A stretch of 64,000 bases of DNA from the NCBI GenBank assembly GCA_008802785.1, contig VUYT01000007.1, positions 62,001 through 126,000 on the forward strand, read 5' to 3'. Made by a program: the position numbers and the translations under genes. Below the pieces are notes generated by a model, which worked only from the letters and a program-made list of their open reading frames with translations, searched no databases and was not told the origin of the DNA. Positions 10,645 to 23,333 of this stretch are shown here, in pieces (the stretch's first letter is position 1; each line of letters begins with the position of its first letter). Origin of the DNA: Symmetrospora coprosmae (lineage: Eukaryota > Basidiomycota > Cystobasidiomycetes > Symmetrosporaceae).

Positions 10645-13600
10645 CTACACGTCTTCGCCCTCAGGGAGAGGGGCCAGTTCGCGCTCAATGTCCAGAACGT
10701 GCCGCATTCGCCGAGATTCGACGTCCTGGCGTTTGATGAAGCGCAAGTCATCAAGGGCGGTCTTGACGATGTCGCAGGACGCACCGGCAATTAGCTACAT
10801 CCCCTAAGCGAGCCATTCGACCCATTGGTGATCCGAACTCACTGTCAGCAGCTTGTCTGCGCTATACATGTGCGACGTAAGGCTGGTCAGCAACACGTAG
10901 AACGAGCTTGCCGAGTCTGCCGCGAATATCTCAGCAGAGTGGATCTTGAATATCGCAATGGCCACCCTGCACAGGCCGCGCGATCAGTACAGGCCCGAGA
11001 TGCCGAGTGTCTGAATGACTCACTTGAACAGGCTGATCGGGCCATAGACGAGCAGGACGTCCCAGACTCTCAGCAGTGTCTGGATTGGCAGGGCATCCGT
11101 GAAGAGCGAAAGAAACCACCCAAAGGTGACAGCTGGTAGGTCGACTCCGAGATCTTCCAGATGAGCGTACAGCTGCGGCAACGATGAGATCAGCACTGGG
11201 GTTTGAGGTGCTCTCCGAGTCGCGAGCACTTACGTCAGGCAAAGCCAACTGTATCAGGTCTTGCAAGACCCGCTGGTCGGCTTGCGATACCAGAAGCTGC
11301 GAAGAGTAGTAGTCGCTCGGCAGAGTTCGCTCAAGCACGCTTGATAGCATCCAGAAAGCGTCTTCCTCATCGGGATACACGAGAAGAAGAAGCGCTGCAA
11401 GCAGGTTCATGCCTGTGGACAGAGTAGATTAGCATCCATGCAGCAATGTGAGAGCCGCCCAAGTCGTGCGCCCACCTTGGCAGTATCCGATAGACGGGTC
11501 GCGCCAGCTGTAGGCTATGAGGACACGTCTGAGCTTGCTGACGCCTGGCCCGTTCCCAGCGAAGAAGACTGATGACAACCAGCGCATCAGCATTGTTTGC
11601 TGACTCATCAATCAGACCCTCCGCTTACCGTTCGTAGGGAAGGTCCGATGCGTGTCCATGTCTATCTGCTCCAAACAGGACGTCTTCTCGCCAGCATGCT
11701 TCGCAAGCAGCTCCTGGTATAGTCCGGGCTCTCGAATCTCCGATGCGCCGGATACCTCTGCCCAGATCTGTGGGTAAGCAGCAACCGGTCAACGTCTTAC
11801 TCTGCACTGCAAACCACTTCGACATTGGAGACTGACTGCCGGACGGTAGATGATGGGAATACCAGACTTGACGAGAAGCCGGAAGGTCTTATCGTCCGTC
11901 TTGCCGCTCCCCATGTTTGCAACGCCGACGAGCGTCTCTGTGAAACTTTCGACTTCGGCATCGAGCTCCGATGTTCGCGCCTGCCCAATGCCCATTGGCA
12001 CATCTGCCGAAGCGACCATACGCTTCTTCTTCTTTGCGGCTGCTGCCAATTGTTCATCTGTCTTTGGCCGTGCGGCTTTCTCTTTCCGCCGCTTGATGAA
12101 CGCATCCCAAGCCTCCTTCTGTGCCTTCTCGACCGACTCATTCATTTCGCCTAGCTGGTTCAGTAGGCGTCGGATGCTCTGATTGGATGGGGTCTCGGAC
12201 ATGTGCGGCGCACGTGCGACGTCCTCCTTGCTGTCGATGGTAGTTCCGCTACCTTTGCGTGTCGGCGTTGACGGTGACTTCAAATCAGGAGTTGCAGTGA
12301 GCAGCGCGCTCTCGAGGTCAGGGGTAGGCGCCGGTGACGGCCCAATGGCCTCGGCGAGCTCGGCAACATTGACGTCCGGCATGGGCGCAGGCCCATCCAG
12401 CGACATGATGTCGTCCTCTTTCTCCGTCTGCCGCCGTCGGTTCTCCTTCAGTAGCTTCATGCCTGCTTTGATATCGTACACAAACCCAAAGCGGTCGACC
12501 AGAGGGCCGTTCTTCATCTGGTCTGACAGATCGCTCGACAGCGTCGGTGGCTTGGCGTCGGGTGCGACAATCGTGCCCATCTCCACGATACCGAAACTAG
12601 TCGAGGCATTCTTGCTGGTAGCGGAAAGTGAAGTCGGCGCATGTGACGAGACTTGTGCTGTGGGTGGTCCCGAAGATGGCGAGGAGAAGGTGCTGAAAGC
12701 GGAAGGAAGCGTAAGAGCCGGTTCTATGGCAGTCATCAAACTGTTCCGGCGCTTGTCCTTCGAGGAATGCGCCGGATGCGCTTTGCTGCCGGCTGCTGGC
12801 TGGGCTGAGGAGGAGTAGCCCAGTGCTCGACCAATTGTTCCCTTCGCAGAGGCGATGTAGCCCTTCTGCTTGACTAGTGCTTTAGCGCCTAGTGGCATGG
12901 CTTCGTCCGCCTCGATGCCTTCTGGAGTGTTCGCTTGCCGCAAGGGAGAAGCCGGCATCTCCTCCGTAGGCGATGAAGCACTCAGCCGTACGGTGGATGT
13001 GCCAGATGCATCGCTCTGGAGCGTTGCAGGCGAGAGCGTGGCTTTGTTCTGCGGGGCTGCCAGTCTGGGCGAACGCGATTTGCTGAGAGGCGTGGCCAGG
13101 CCTTCTGCGCCACTTGCCGACGCGTCCAGAGGAATCGGACTAGGGCCGTTACGCGAGACCGGGCGGGGTCCCGCATTGTCCGGTATCACACCAATAGCAG
13201 ACAGCAGCTGTAGTGTCCAGCGATTGACATTCTCCGACACCTTCTCCGGGTGGCGATATAGAGGCGGCGCAGACGACGATTGTCCCGCTTTCTTCCTAAT
13301 AGTCGAGGCCGACTCGCTCACTGCACGAAAGTGCGAGGGGCGCTCGTCAGGTATGTCGAGCTGACTGTGTAGCGAGGAGATGGACTGCAGCATAGCGTGC
13401 GAGGTAGGTCGAGTTTGCGATGACGACTCGCTGCCGGGTGTGGAGGACCCGGCTGCGCTCGCCGAGACTGGCGTAGGCACAACGTCGGTAGTGAGCGCAG
13501 AATCTGGATGCAGACCAGACACCTTCCTTCGTCCGAGGAGGATGTTTGCTGGGCCATCGGGCCGCACAGCTGCTATCGGGTCGTCTTTCGTGCCCAATGG

Positions 13601-15307
13601 AGAGCTGATTGCGCTCCGTACGCTCGTCGGGGTGGTCCTGCCCGTACGGCTATCTATCGACAGCCTCTTGCCATCACTGTTCGGTACCTCTCCGTGCGTA
13701 CTGCTTGCCTGCGCGGGTGACACATATTCCTCGGGTGTCGCAGCCGGAACGCCTGAAGAACCGCTGATTTCCTCCTTCTTGCCTGCGTGCATCCTGTCGA
13801 TCGCGTCATCGACGATCCTCGTAGGTGAGACGGCCGGCCTCGTCTGCTTGCTACTCATAGTGCCCGTCTTCCAGCCCCACAGACTTCCAGTCCAGCTAGT
13901 CTTCCCTTTCTGACTTGCTGAGGTTGCGGAAGACACGCTGTTCACAGAGTGAATGGAGCCCGCTCTCGGCTTGGTCTGCACTGAGACCCCTGTGGTGCTC
14001 GCCGGACTGGCAGTATGAAAGGCAGAGCTCGAAGGAGTAACATCGGACGAGTCGAAAGATGCCGACGAGGGCGCAACGAAAGACGATGTTGTCGGACTAA
14101 ACCCGCCAAACAGACGGGAACTGATGGAATGGCTCGCCTGCCTTGTACGCCTTTCATGGAGGGAGTTGGATGGGGTACTTGATGGAGACTGCGGAGAAGC
14201 GCTGGAGGTCGCTTGGTGCGTCGAGGCCTTGTAGGTGCCGCCGCGCTGGAGTGATGTCGCCGGATGCGGCTGTGATATGGAACGATACGCCGAGTCTCCA
14301 AAATCGTTCTCTGACATTGCGTCCTGGAGGTCATCGTCTAGGAGAGGCGCTCTCCGCGTCTGCCCCGAGCCAAACTGAGCGTCAGTCTAGTTCGCCAGCA
14401 CGGCCCGGGTTTCCATACACACCTGATTGGACGATCTGTCCATGCTATGCGATGGGCGAGATTCCGGAGCTGAGGCAGGCGCCAGCTGGATCGTCCTCTT
14501 CCATGTCTGAGACTGTCCGTCTTTAGGGCTGACGGGGGGCGCGTGCTCGGCAGCTTCTGCATTGGCGCGGACGAGCGCTCTGTCAACCATGCCATCCGTG
14601 ATCTGCGCGCCTGTTGAGCTGTCCCGCAACAGTTGGCGAAGAGCCGCTTCACGCCGCTCCTGGCGCTCTGTCCGCAGGGACAGCTCATGCTCGAGTGCGC
14701 CCAGCTCCTGGGACAGCTGCTGTAGGAGCGCTACCTCGAGCTCCGATCCGCTTCCTGGGACGAATTGTGATTGCACATCCGGACTGTCCAGCTGGCGCTT
14801 CACCTCGCGCGCAGCGAGCTTGTGCGGAGGCCGCGAGAGGCTGACGGTGACGGATCTTGGAGACGGCGACGGGGCCTCGGCGCGTCTGGTCGTCCGGACG
14901 GCGCTGAGCGGGCCGGGAGAGAGTGTCGCATGCAACCTGGGAGTGCGCGCTTCGTTGCTACCATCCCCTTCGTGCTGGGCCGCGCATCCCAGCTGGCCAG
15001 CCAGTCCTGACTGCCCCTCGCTGTCCTTGTCCGCCCCTCCATCATCGCCGTCATCCTTGAACAGGTCGCTCCCAGACGATCCCCCTTCTCCGACCAGCAA
15101 GCTCGGATCTGGCGGATGGAAGTAGGACGAGCGTTTACTTCTGCTGCTGGTGAATGACAGATCTGGCGAGAGCGGGTGCGTGTGCTGGTGGACGTCGCTG
15201 CTGCCATTCGAGGTGACGCGGGCCAAACTGCCAGAGGCGCTCGACGTGCTGGCACTGCTGCTGCTACCGCTGCTGTCCCTGGAGGAGAGCGAGGCAGGCA
15301 GGACCAT
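10645..15307 (-). CDS. TBC-domain Rab GTPase-activating protein with long disordered N-terminus
   Basis: Eight exons (15307-14423, 14374-11837, 11767-11629, 11568-11476, 11412-11234, 11172-11024, 10966-10843, 10794-10645) give 1418 residues. The first ~1150 residues are Ser/Thr/Pro-rich, with a predicted coiled coil near residue 180-240 (LLQQLSQELGALEHEL) and a conserved DRFGFVYDIKAGMKLL block before the TBC domain. The TBC domain has both catalytic fingers: IDMDTHRTFP supplies the arginine and YCQGMN the glutamine. It continues with LRVWDVLLVYGPISLFKVA. It should speed GTP hydrolysis on a Rab in membrane traffic; which Rab cannot be read from sequence. The 48-nt first intron (14375-14422) shows how short introns are here. 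Confidence 0.88.
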
Positions 15308-15690
15308 GCTGCTGGTATGGCTTGTATCAGATGAAACACGCAGGAAACGACGCCATCTCGGATTGTTTGCGTCGTTGCGGTGTGGTCGCTGGCTAAGACG
15401 ACGCGTGCACGCCGGCGACCAGGACGGCGATGACGCATCAGAGGCGTTCGGGCTTGCAACAACTCGCTGCAGGAGTGCCGCTCAATGGGTACTCGTCTGC
15501 CGTCAGCACTTGATACTCTAGATTACTTGGATGCTATTTACACTGTACGAGGTGACGAGGCAGTCTCCTGTTGGCCTCTCCACAAAAACCGGGAAGGGCG
15601 GGGGATGAAACGATGTGGGTATCGTCGCACACCAGCAGGCTATCGCATAGATGGACACCTGCTCTGTTGACGCTCTTGAAGATGCGTTCT
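15308..15690. other. Intergenic region between two minus-strand genes
   Basis: About 380 bp expected to contain the promoter of the TBC gene and the 3' UTR of the Ccc1-like gene. No feature recognised. Confidence 0.55.
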
Positions 15691-16995
15691 TTATGCTTCA
15701 AGCGCGGCGCAAATGGCGTAGGAGCTGCCTGCTGCAAGCGCGCCGACGAGGAGGGTATAGATGGCGGACGACGTGTAGCCCGCAAGTCCGACCTTTGCTC
15801 CCGCTGTGGTCGTGGTCAGTCACGTCAGCTTGCTGCATCTTGCGGCCTGGGCATAACCGTACAGCAAAGACCCACTATAATACGCCTTGAGGGTGCCAAA
15901 GATGACGAGGACGATGGCTGTGAGCCCGACGGAATAGTACAAGCCCTGTCGGACGTTCTTGACGATGATGTACGGCAGCAAGGGGATGAATCCTCCTACC
16001 GCGTAGGCACTGCCTATCGTAAAGGCCGAGATAAACAGCCGGGAGTTGGGGACCTCTTCGAGACCTTCGCCAAACTTGAGCAGAAAGGCCGTAAGCCCGA
16101 CATCATCGGAGTACTTGAGCTTGGAAGATGCGCTGCCGTCTTCGAGTGTCGTCTTTGGTTTCCGGGCGAGAGAGTGCAGCACGGACTGGAAGAGACCGCG
16201 CTCCGGCGCTTCAAGTTGCTCCTGCGGGTTTGCGAGGTCACCTTCGACCTTCATGAGACCGACCGCCACGCGTCGGCAGATGCTCTCTTCCAGTCCCACG
16301 CCTCCAAGCACCTCGCTGACTTCCCGCTCCAGCTCGCCAGCGCACGACCGCGCGACGCGCTGCCGTGTCGTCCGGCGGAGGTACCGATAGTGGTCGCGCT
16401 CTGCCTGCGCCGAAAGGAACCCGCCGATGCCCATTGACAGTGCGCCAGAGATGAGCTCGGCAATCCCGCCAACGACGACGATGCGGCTCGAGCCGATGGC
16501 AGCGAGCCCAGCGGTCAGACCAAACGGAACTGTCAAGCCGTCCGAGAGGCCAATGATGATGTCGCTATGGCCAGTAAAGGGAAGGAGGGAGAGCGGGAAG
16601 AGCGCTAGTCAGCTTCTTGAGTCCTGTCTGCGTTCAGATGGATCGGCTGTCTGCAGGGCAATGCCACTCTGCAGCTTCGCAGCTGACACAGCTGCCAACA
16701 CGGCTTGGTGGCGAGAATGGCGTGACCCGAGACTGGACACCCACCGCATAATGTCCTGGTCAATGAGTGCTCGCTCGTCGTCGCCCTTGAGCGTCCTGCA
16801 GCAGACAGCGTCTGGCCGGCTGTGCACGTCGCACATGCTCTTCAATGGCGGCTGCACTGTGCCATATCCAGTGGGTCTGCCAGTGGTGCCTGAACTGGCG
16901 GTGGCGTCCGGCGCCGAAGAAGCGAGCGTCCAGACGGGACTTCTCTCGGTCGACTCGCGGACAGCCTCGGATCGTTTAGGGAGCTTGACCGACAT
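15691..16995 (-). CDS. CCC1: Ccc1/VIT1-family vacuolar iron/manganese transporter
   Basis: Three exons (16995-16745, 16564-15858, 15803-15691) give 356 residues. The family start of the membrane domain is clear: RDIIIGLSDGLTVPFGLTAGL, then GGIAELISGALSMGIGGFLSAQAERDHY. The cytosolic metal-binding helical part (EVSEVLGG, LLKFGEGLEEVPNSR) follows, then three further hydrophobic segments (SAFTIGSAYAVGGFIPLLPY) and a final helix ending YAICAALEA. Ccc1 moves cytosolic Fe2+/Mn2+ into the vacuole. The 54-nt last intron (15804-15857) is needed to restore the last helix. An in-frame upstream ATG at 17145 would add 50 residues; I chose 16995 because the extra stretch is unlike the family. Confidence 0.9.
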
Positions 16996-17649
16996 GGCAC
17001 AGTATGTTGGACGGTGTGTGGCTGAAGCTGTTGGAGTATTCGCGACAAGCTTCGAGGAACAGGAAGGGAAGCAAGAGGGGCAGACGCGTCCTGCATCCGA
17101 ATTTAGGGGCTGCCCCTGACTGGATTTCCAAAGGAGGAACCGCAATTGTCACGCTCATCATTGGATGAACTGGAACTACGCTACGGTACACAAGCACCGA
17201 AAAGAGAGGAAGAGAGAGAGAGAGACTAAGTACTACTACTGCTAAGCAAGGCACTGGAAAGAAGCGAACGAGTTGGTTATGATCTGACTGCTGCGTTGGA
17301 GCCTTCCTTAACGGGAACGGAACGATGACGAGGAGGTCCGGCAAGGCGCGAGGACAGGGGGATATGAGTACAAAGGAGGAGCTGAAAGTGAAGCTGGCGC
17401 CTGGAAGATGCCAGGCGACGGAGGGTCTACTGATGACATGACCCGCAGCTGCAGCTGAAGATGAGTGGACGGGGCGATCGGAGGAGAATGGACGGAACAG
17501 CTGATATGCCGAGTGCTGACTGGCTCGCACTCGAAAGCGGACGGACTGAGGACGTCGTTGGGAGCGAGGCGAGACGCTTACGTGGGAGGGAGTGACTCGA
17601 TGGCGACAAGCGGGACCGCCTTTCGAGGTCGTGAGACGGAAAGGCACAA
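16996..17649. other. Intergenic region (upstream of CCC1-like gene)
   Basis: About 650 bp; includes a GA-rich tract near 17205-17228, which reads CT-rich on the transcribed strand, as in many basidiomycete core promoters. No coding exon supported. Confidence 0.55.
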
Positions 17650-20147
17650 TCAGGCCTCGCCGATTGCCAACATGAAGCTCTCGGCAGCTGCCCGCGAGAG
17701 ATCCCACTCGCGGCCAACGTCGAGATCGTCGGGCTGACTTCTGAACCTGTCGATATCGACGGGACAGTCGCCGTACAAGTAGCGGAGGCCCACGATGTAT
17801 CGCTGGATCTGCTCGGCGGTTAGCAGTGGTACGACCTTCTTCAGATCGCCGACAGTCTTGATACTGCGTCGCTGCAGGGTCGCGAGGATCTCGTCTGGCA
17901 TGCGCGGGTCGAGACTGGAGAGGTGCTTCCTGTCGCCAACGCTTTGAGTCGAGCGGCCGGCTGGACGGTTGGCGGTGACCTTGGGCTTTGGTGGCGCTCG
18001 CGTCGGCGGAGCGATGCTCTTTGCACGCTTGGCAGGAATGGGAGGAGCAGTGGACGCACGGGACGAAGCACGCGTGCGCTTGCGAGCTGGGACGGAGGAG
18101 CTGGTTCGCGAACGAGCGGGCGAGCTCTTGAGCTGCTCGACATCCTGCTCGTCTCCATCGTGGTCGCTGTCGTCCCCTCCCTCTCGGTCCGAGAAGCTTT
18201 CAATGTGGCCGCTGTCGTCGTGAGCTTTGCTCGAGGATGTAGTGGAGGGTGGCTCCTCCCTGTCGTCCCATCCAGCGCGGAAGTGCTGTAAGTGGTATCA
18301 GATGCCCGGTCTCAGGATCACATGTGTCCGAGAGAGGCTGCCCGACCGCTCACCTCGAAGCCGATCTTCCATTGCTCGAGGTAGTAGTCCGGCTCATTGT
18401 GGTGCTGCGACGCGAAAACAGGGTCGGCCACGGCTACTTGACGCTGGAGCACTGCAAAGGAGGCGCACCTCGGTGTCGAGATGCCTTTGGTCGTACACCA
18501 GGCACGCCCCACAGTGACCAGCAGGACTGATGTATTTGATTTTCCTGCCAGGAAGGAGAGACACCATGGAGTTCAGCCAGTGCAGCTTGGGTCGGCGCTG
18601 TCATCGCTTCGGGCGAATTCGAAGAGCAGCAACTAACCACAAGCGCTTCTTGTTGTTCTCCTTTGGTACGATGGCGCGAATGTGGAAAGTACAATCGGTC
18701 ACGCAGGTGAAGGGCTGCCCTTTTTCGGGATCGGCCGGGTCCTCTTCTCTCGTCACTTTCGGTCGGCTGTTGTTGCATCTGACGGTGATCTCCTCCTTGC
18801 CTCCGACTGAAGAGACATAGGCGAGATGCTGATTGCCCTGCATGACGAGCGCTGCTGCGGCTTGAACGAGCTTGAAGGGCGAGTCAAACGTGTCACCTGC
18901 GTGGGGTGGGCCGGCGAAGCGCAGGTAAGCCTTGAGTGATGCCGTGAAGAAGGCTGTTCCAATCTTCAGGATCAGGCCATTAAGGAACTCACCGACTTCG
19001 GGGTGAGTGTCGTTGATCCTGGATGACACCCTTCTGCCGGCTGTACCGGACGGAGCAACCGGAGGCGCCTTACCGCGCGTCTTGCTCTGCGTCAGAGGAA
19101 GTGGCATCTCTAAAGTGTCTTCGTCATCCTCCTCGTCCTGGTATTTCGGCTGGGGCCTGGCCTGGCTGGCTGTTTTCCTCCTCTGTGTAGCGGGGCCAGC
19201 GGTGGGCTTGATCGCTGCGCCCAAGCCGTCGACCTGCTGGCAGTCGCTGCTTCGGCTGCTGCGGCTGCTCGTGCTAGACCCGTCAGTTTCAATGCTGCTG
19301 CCGCTGTAGGAGACGCCTCCGAAACCGGGCCTGGCTTGGGTGACCACCACAACCGGCCGACCACTCTTGCCATGGCGCTCCTTCCTCTGCAATTGGATGT
19401 GCGTCTCTGGGTGCGAGGACATCACCATTCCAGCATGGTCATTGTCATCCTCGCCCTCCTTGTCGCCATCCATGTCGTCTTGTACTCCGCCTCCACGCTC
19501 AGGCTTCTGATCTCCGTCACCTGTGAAAGAGTCGTGGCTGAAGAGAGGTGGCTTCGCTCCTATTTTACCATCGTGGATGGGCTCCTGGTCGTCGAGGTCG
19601 TCCTCAGCTTCGGCTCTGTGTGAGAGGTAGCGGTCGAGGCCAGGGGCCAGAGTAGGGACAGGGATGTCGTTGCCATCCCGCACAGGACGAGACGTGCCAT
19701 TGGTGTGCGTGGCACTCGTTCTACGCTCGTGTTCCACGGTAGCTGCAGAGTCGGTCGAGTCCGAGGTCCGGTTCGTGACGGCCATGAGGGGCTGATCTGG
19801 GGAGTGCGTCGAAGACTGCTAGACGGAGCGAGGAGGAGCGTCAGCGGAGTTGTGGCGGACGTGTTGGCAGGACAAAGAGGACGAAGAGGGAAGAGCGGCA
19901 CTGTGAGCTGACACGTCAAGCTGGGAGGGCGAGCCCCATCGGCTATGCATGGCCTCACCTGTGACTCGATAGCTTCAGCCATCAGATTGGCCGTCTTGGG
20001 GGAGGGCTGCTCTGCTTCGGGTTCCTGACTGGACGTGCGCGGACTGGCTTCAAGTTCCAGTGCCTCTCTGCTCTTGATGAGGATGTCCATCTTTACGTGC
20101 AAGTCTGATGGGAGCCGGTTCACAGACAGCTGGCCGTCCTCAGCCAT
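17650..20147 (-). CDS. Uncharacterised protein with Cys/His cluster (possible zinc-binding DNA-interaction domain)
   Basis: Exons 20147-19959, 19818-18638, from 18544, one ending at 18354, and 18285-17650; roughly 740 residues. The splice between the third and fourth exons could not be settled. The N-terminal half is acidic and Ser-rich. A globular segment includes SSRINDTHPEVGEFLNGL and SPFKLVQAAAALVMQGN, then RCNN, FTCVTDCTFHIRAI, KKRLW-KIKYISPAGHCGACL. The order C-x3-C-x-x-H/basic, Trp, His-x-Cys recalls FLYWCH/WRKY-GCM1-type zinc fingers found in MULE-like transposases and derived transcription factors, but this is only a resemblance. A basic, Pro/Ala-rich linker (KRTRASSRAST) leads to a conserved-looking C-terminus (LATLQRRSIKTVGDLKKVVP). 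Function unknown. Confidence 0.6.
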
Positions 20148-20930
20148 TTTTTCTTCTCTTTCGTTGCTGTGTGCTCGGGAGTTGGCGGGAAGAAAGAAGA
20201 GAGGGGGCTATCGGAGGGGTCCGAGCTGGAGTGCAAGGTTGTTCGTTGCCAGGCACATCCGCTCCGACCGCGGCGAGCCTGGGTAAAGCGGGAGGCTCCG
20301 CCGATGGAGAGCTGCAAGCTCCAGCAGGTCCAGCACTGTAAGGCTGTGCCCGCTGATTCTAATCACCTTGAAAGCTCGACCTCCATCACGTCGATGTGCG
20401 CTTCTCCTCGGTCCTTTCCCTTTGTTGTCTGCCCCATCTCCGCTCGTCAGGACGCCCCTGACGGCTATGACGGGCCTGACGCGTCGATGCGGAGAATGCT
20501 CCCGTTGCCCCTCATCGAGCTCATGATACTGACTGTTCACGATGGACGACACGCTCGAAGCACTGCGTTGTATATTGCGGGACGCGCGCTTCTCGCTTCT
20601 CGCTTGGCTGGCCATGTAGAAGAGCGCGTCGGTGGCAAACAGGTGCAGTGCGGCAGAACGCGAATGTCTGTCACCCAGCTTCTCTCGCCTGACGCATGCT
20701 CGCACAGCACGGATTTCTATTGTGCTTCACTCTCTTTGCAAGCATGACTTTTGATATTATCGGCTACATTTGCTATCTGTTGTGCGCCGCAGTTGCTGCT
20801 ACTCGGCTTGCGACAGGCTCGTCGCGGCCCTAGGCCTTACCGGCACCAGAGTCGGCGCTGAATGGGTTAGACGCACTTTATCAGCCTCGTTCTGCTGCCC
20901 GTGTCACGAACAGCGAAGCTTCCGGATGGC
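20148..20930. other. Intergenic region, no supported gene
   Basis: About 780 bp upstream of the Cys/His-cluster gene and downstream of the Con-6 gene. Overlapping open frames exist on both strands but lack protein-like composition, splice structure or recognisable motifs. Confidence 0.5.
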
Positions 20931-21319
20931 TCACTCGGTGGTGAAGCCCTGGTGACCCTGCTCGGCGAGCTTGTCCAGGCGGGCCTGGTCCTCCTTCTTT
21001 GCCTCGTCCGAGTTGTTGTCGTTCGAGAGCGAGGCCTTCAGCCCGCCAATGACTGCGTGCATGCACGATGAAGGAGTGGCGTGTCAGCCGTGTTGGGCAT
21101 AGGAGAGCAGAGCGGCGGGGGCGCAAGCTCGCGAGACAGGACGCACCATTTCCAGTGTCCTTGCCCTCGCCGGCAGTGGCCTCAACGGTGGGCAGGCCTC
21201 TGTCCGGGTTGTACTCTGTATGGAGGGAAATCCAGTCATCAGACGGCGGTGTCCCGCTTCGCAGGTATAGAAAAGCCAACATCTGGAGGCTCACCCTGGT
21301 CGCCGACGTTGCCAGACAT
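20931..21319 (-). CDS. Conidiation-specific protein 6 (Con-6) family small protein
   Basis: Three exons (21319-21295, 21215-21147, 21052-20931) encode 71 residues. The core GGLKASLSNDNNSDEAKKED matches the Con-6 motif (GGxKAxxxNPxxSxEAKxxA), followed by RLDKLAEQG. Con-6 proteins are short, hydrophilic and abundant in spores or under stress in filamentous fungi; their biochemical role is unknown. Only one motif copy is present, whereas Neurospora Con-6 carries two. A TATTATA element sits about 100 bp upstream. Confidence 0.82.
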
Positions 21320-21420
21320 GTTTGCTAAGTAGGGTTGGGAGAGGATGGGTTTGTTATGCAGAAAGAGCTTTGGTGAAGTGCGACGGAAGACAAGGAGGAG
21401 AGGGGAAAGCGTGCTACGAG

Positions 21421-21427
21421 TATAATA
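21421..21427 (-). promoter_or_regulatory. Candidate TATA element of the Con-6 gene
   Basis: TATTATA on the - strand, about 100 bp upstream of the Con-6 ATG. A TATA-type promoter suits an inducible gene; position is plausible but untested. Confidence 0.35.
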
Positions 21428-22211
21428 GAGCATGCTCTCGCTGTCTCCCTCGCGCCAGAGATGGGGCTGCCCGGGCGGGGATCATCGGGCCAGGATCGCC
21501 AGAATCGATTGCGTCATGGTGTCACGTGACATGTCTCCGCATCAACGAACGAACGGGCGGACCGCCTCGAGGTGAATGGATGTCGACCCGTCGGAATACA
21601 GGAAGCTGTATGGCTGTGACGCTCGAGAGTTCTGCTCGTTGTACTGTCTGCGGGCCTGCCATAGTGGCCCGGAGCTACCGTGTGTTTGCTTGTGGCAGTC
21701 CAGATCTACACACGCGCCTAGTAGCAGAGCGGAGACAGGCGAGCCTGAGGATGAAAGAGGAACTTGAGCGCTCATCCTGATCCTCTTAAGACCTCGTATG
21801 AGACGTGCCCACGTCGAAGACCATCCTCATGTGTCCATGAACGCGATCTCTAGCCGAATGGCGTTCAGGCCTTTTGAGGAGCTACGGCCTCGGCGAGCTT
21901 GAGGCGCACCACTGAAGGTCTGCCCACGCAGCGACGGCCGTACATGCGGATTGTACCATCTCATTGTTGCATAGCTGCCCATCCTGTAACTCTGAAACTG
22001 TGTTCATCGGACGATGGCTTGAGCACTCCAAACATTTTTGACATCACCCTTGCGGGTGGGCTGCTGATGATGCTCGATCGCATCTAGACCCTCCGCGATG
22101 AGCGAGCGAGGAGGAGGAGGAGACCGCGCTGACATCTTCGCTTGCACTCACAACTATACGACCTGCATTATATACACCCCCAAGACACGCACATCTATTG
22201 TATCGAACACC
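21428..22211. other. Divergent intergenic region (Con-6 / B12D-like)
   Basis: About 780 bp without a supported exon between divergent promoters. TATATA at 22169-22174, 38 bp before the + strand ATG, may be the core promoter of the small mitochondrial gene. Confidence 0.45.
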
Positions 22212-22920
22212 ATGTCCAACCAGCAGGGAGCAAACGGACCGGCCGGCCACACCAGGTGAGTCTGGTCTCCAGTGGATCCGCCCCGTCCCCGCGCCAGCTG
22301 ACACGCTCCCCTCGACGACCCGCTCAGCGCACCACCCAAGGCAGCACAGGCTGGCGGCAAGGCATTCTCGAACGCAGCAAAGAAGGACCCTGCACTCTTC
22401 CCTCTGGCAATGATCTTTGGCGCAGCCTTCCTGGTGGGTGCCCCCTTTTCTGCAGCAGGGCAGACAGGCGGCGCCGGCGGCGGCGAGACAACTGTTTCTA
22501 AATCGCAGTGGTTGCACTTCTCCAGACCGCAGGCTACTTCTTCACGACAAGGTGGTCGGGAGCATCGTCGCCAGAGAAGCAGTTTGCGTCAGTGGCCACA
22601 CCTTCCTTGTCTTCGCGTGGTGAGCTGCTCACTGACTGCCTTTCGTCTGACCAACCCCGCAGCCCCGTCTCGCAGCCATGGGACAGCAAGAACGGCACTC
22701 AGTCGGCTCTGTACAAGTACCGCGTGAGTGTCGACATCTGAAGATCATCATATGCGTCGGGCTGACCACTTTGTATCCCTTCCCTTCCCCGCAGTACGCC
22801 AACAAGCAAGGCAAGCTCGAGGACGCAGCTCCGGCGACAAGCTACGAGACTGTCCCAATCACTGGCAACATCGACCGTCTGCGCAAGTTCAACGTGCCCC
22901 ACGAGCAGCAGGACAAGTAA
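22212..22920 (+). CDS. Small one-pass membrane protein, B12D/NDUFA4-like (putative mitochondrial)
   Basis: Five exons (22212-22255, 22328-22433, 22526-22587, 22663-22723, 22795-22920) encode 132 residues. After a 30-residue Ala/Gly-rich lead, KKDPALFPLAMIFGAAFL runs into a single hydrophobic segment, then QPWDSKNGTQSALYKYR. This resembles the B12D family (KHPxLIPL ... PEPWNK ... QYKFY), to which NDUFA4, a subunit linked to complexes I and IV, belongs. The third exon starts at the CTCCAG acceptor at 22525; the earlier AG gives the wrong phase. Similarity is short, so the assignment is tentative; a conserved fungal protein of other function is possible. Confidence 0.55.
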
Positions 22921-23333
22921 AGTCTTCCCTTTGCACCGCGTGCCTCTCCGCAGATCCTTACCGCCGCAGAGTGTCCCCCCGATTCGTTAAGGGTGTAGGC
23001 GCAAAGACTACTGAACCAGATGCGCCCCCCTGGCCATCTAACATGTATCATAACCTAGCTTGCTCCGCGTGACAACAAAGCACTCTGCGTCTCGTTAAGC
23101 ACGGCAGACTTGCTCCGTCTGACTTATGCCAGCGCTGACCCGACAGAAATGCATGTTGTTCGCAAGCAGCACCGAGCGCTAAACTACTCTACACAGCACG
23201 CAGAAAGGGTAGCGAAGGAACGGACGGTATTACGATGTGGGCCTGTCGGCGACGATGCACAAACATGGAGCTGCGAAAGCTGACCCGGAGACGTTGGAAT
23301 GATGCATGACGAGTATTCGCCGATGATGCGAAT
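22921..23333. other. Convergent intergenic region
   Basis: About 410 bp between converging 3' ends. No feature recognised. Confidence 0.5.

Noticed and set aside
20169-20747. Frames of 192 (+) and 165 (-) residues between two minus-strand genes
   Set aside because: Mutually overlapping, no family features, no splice support.
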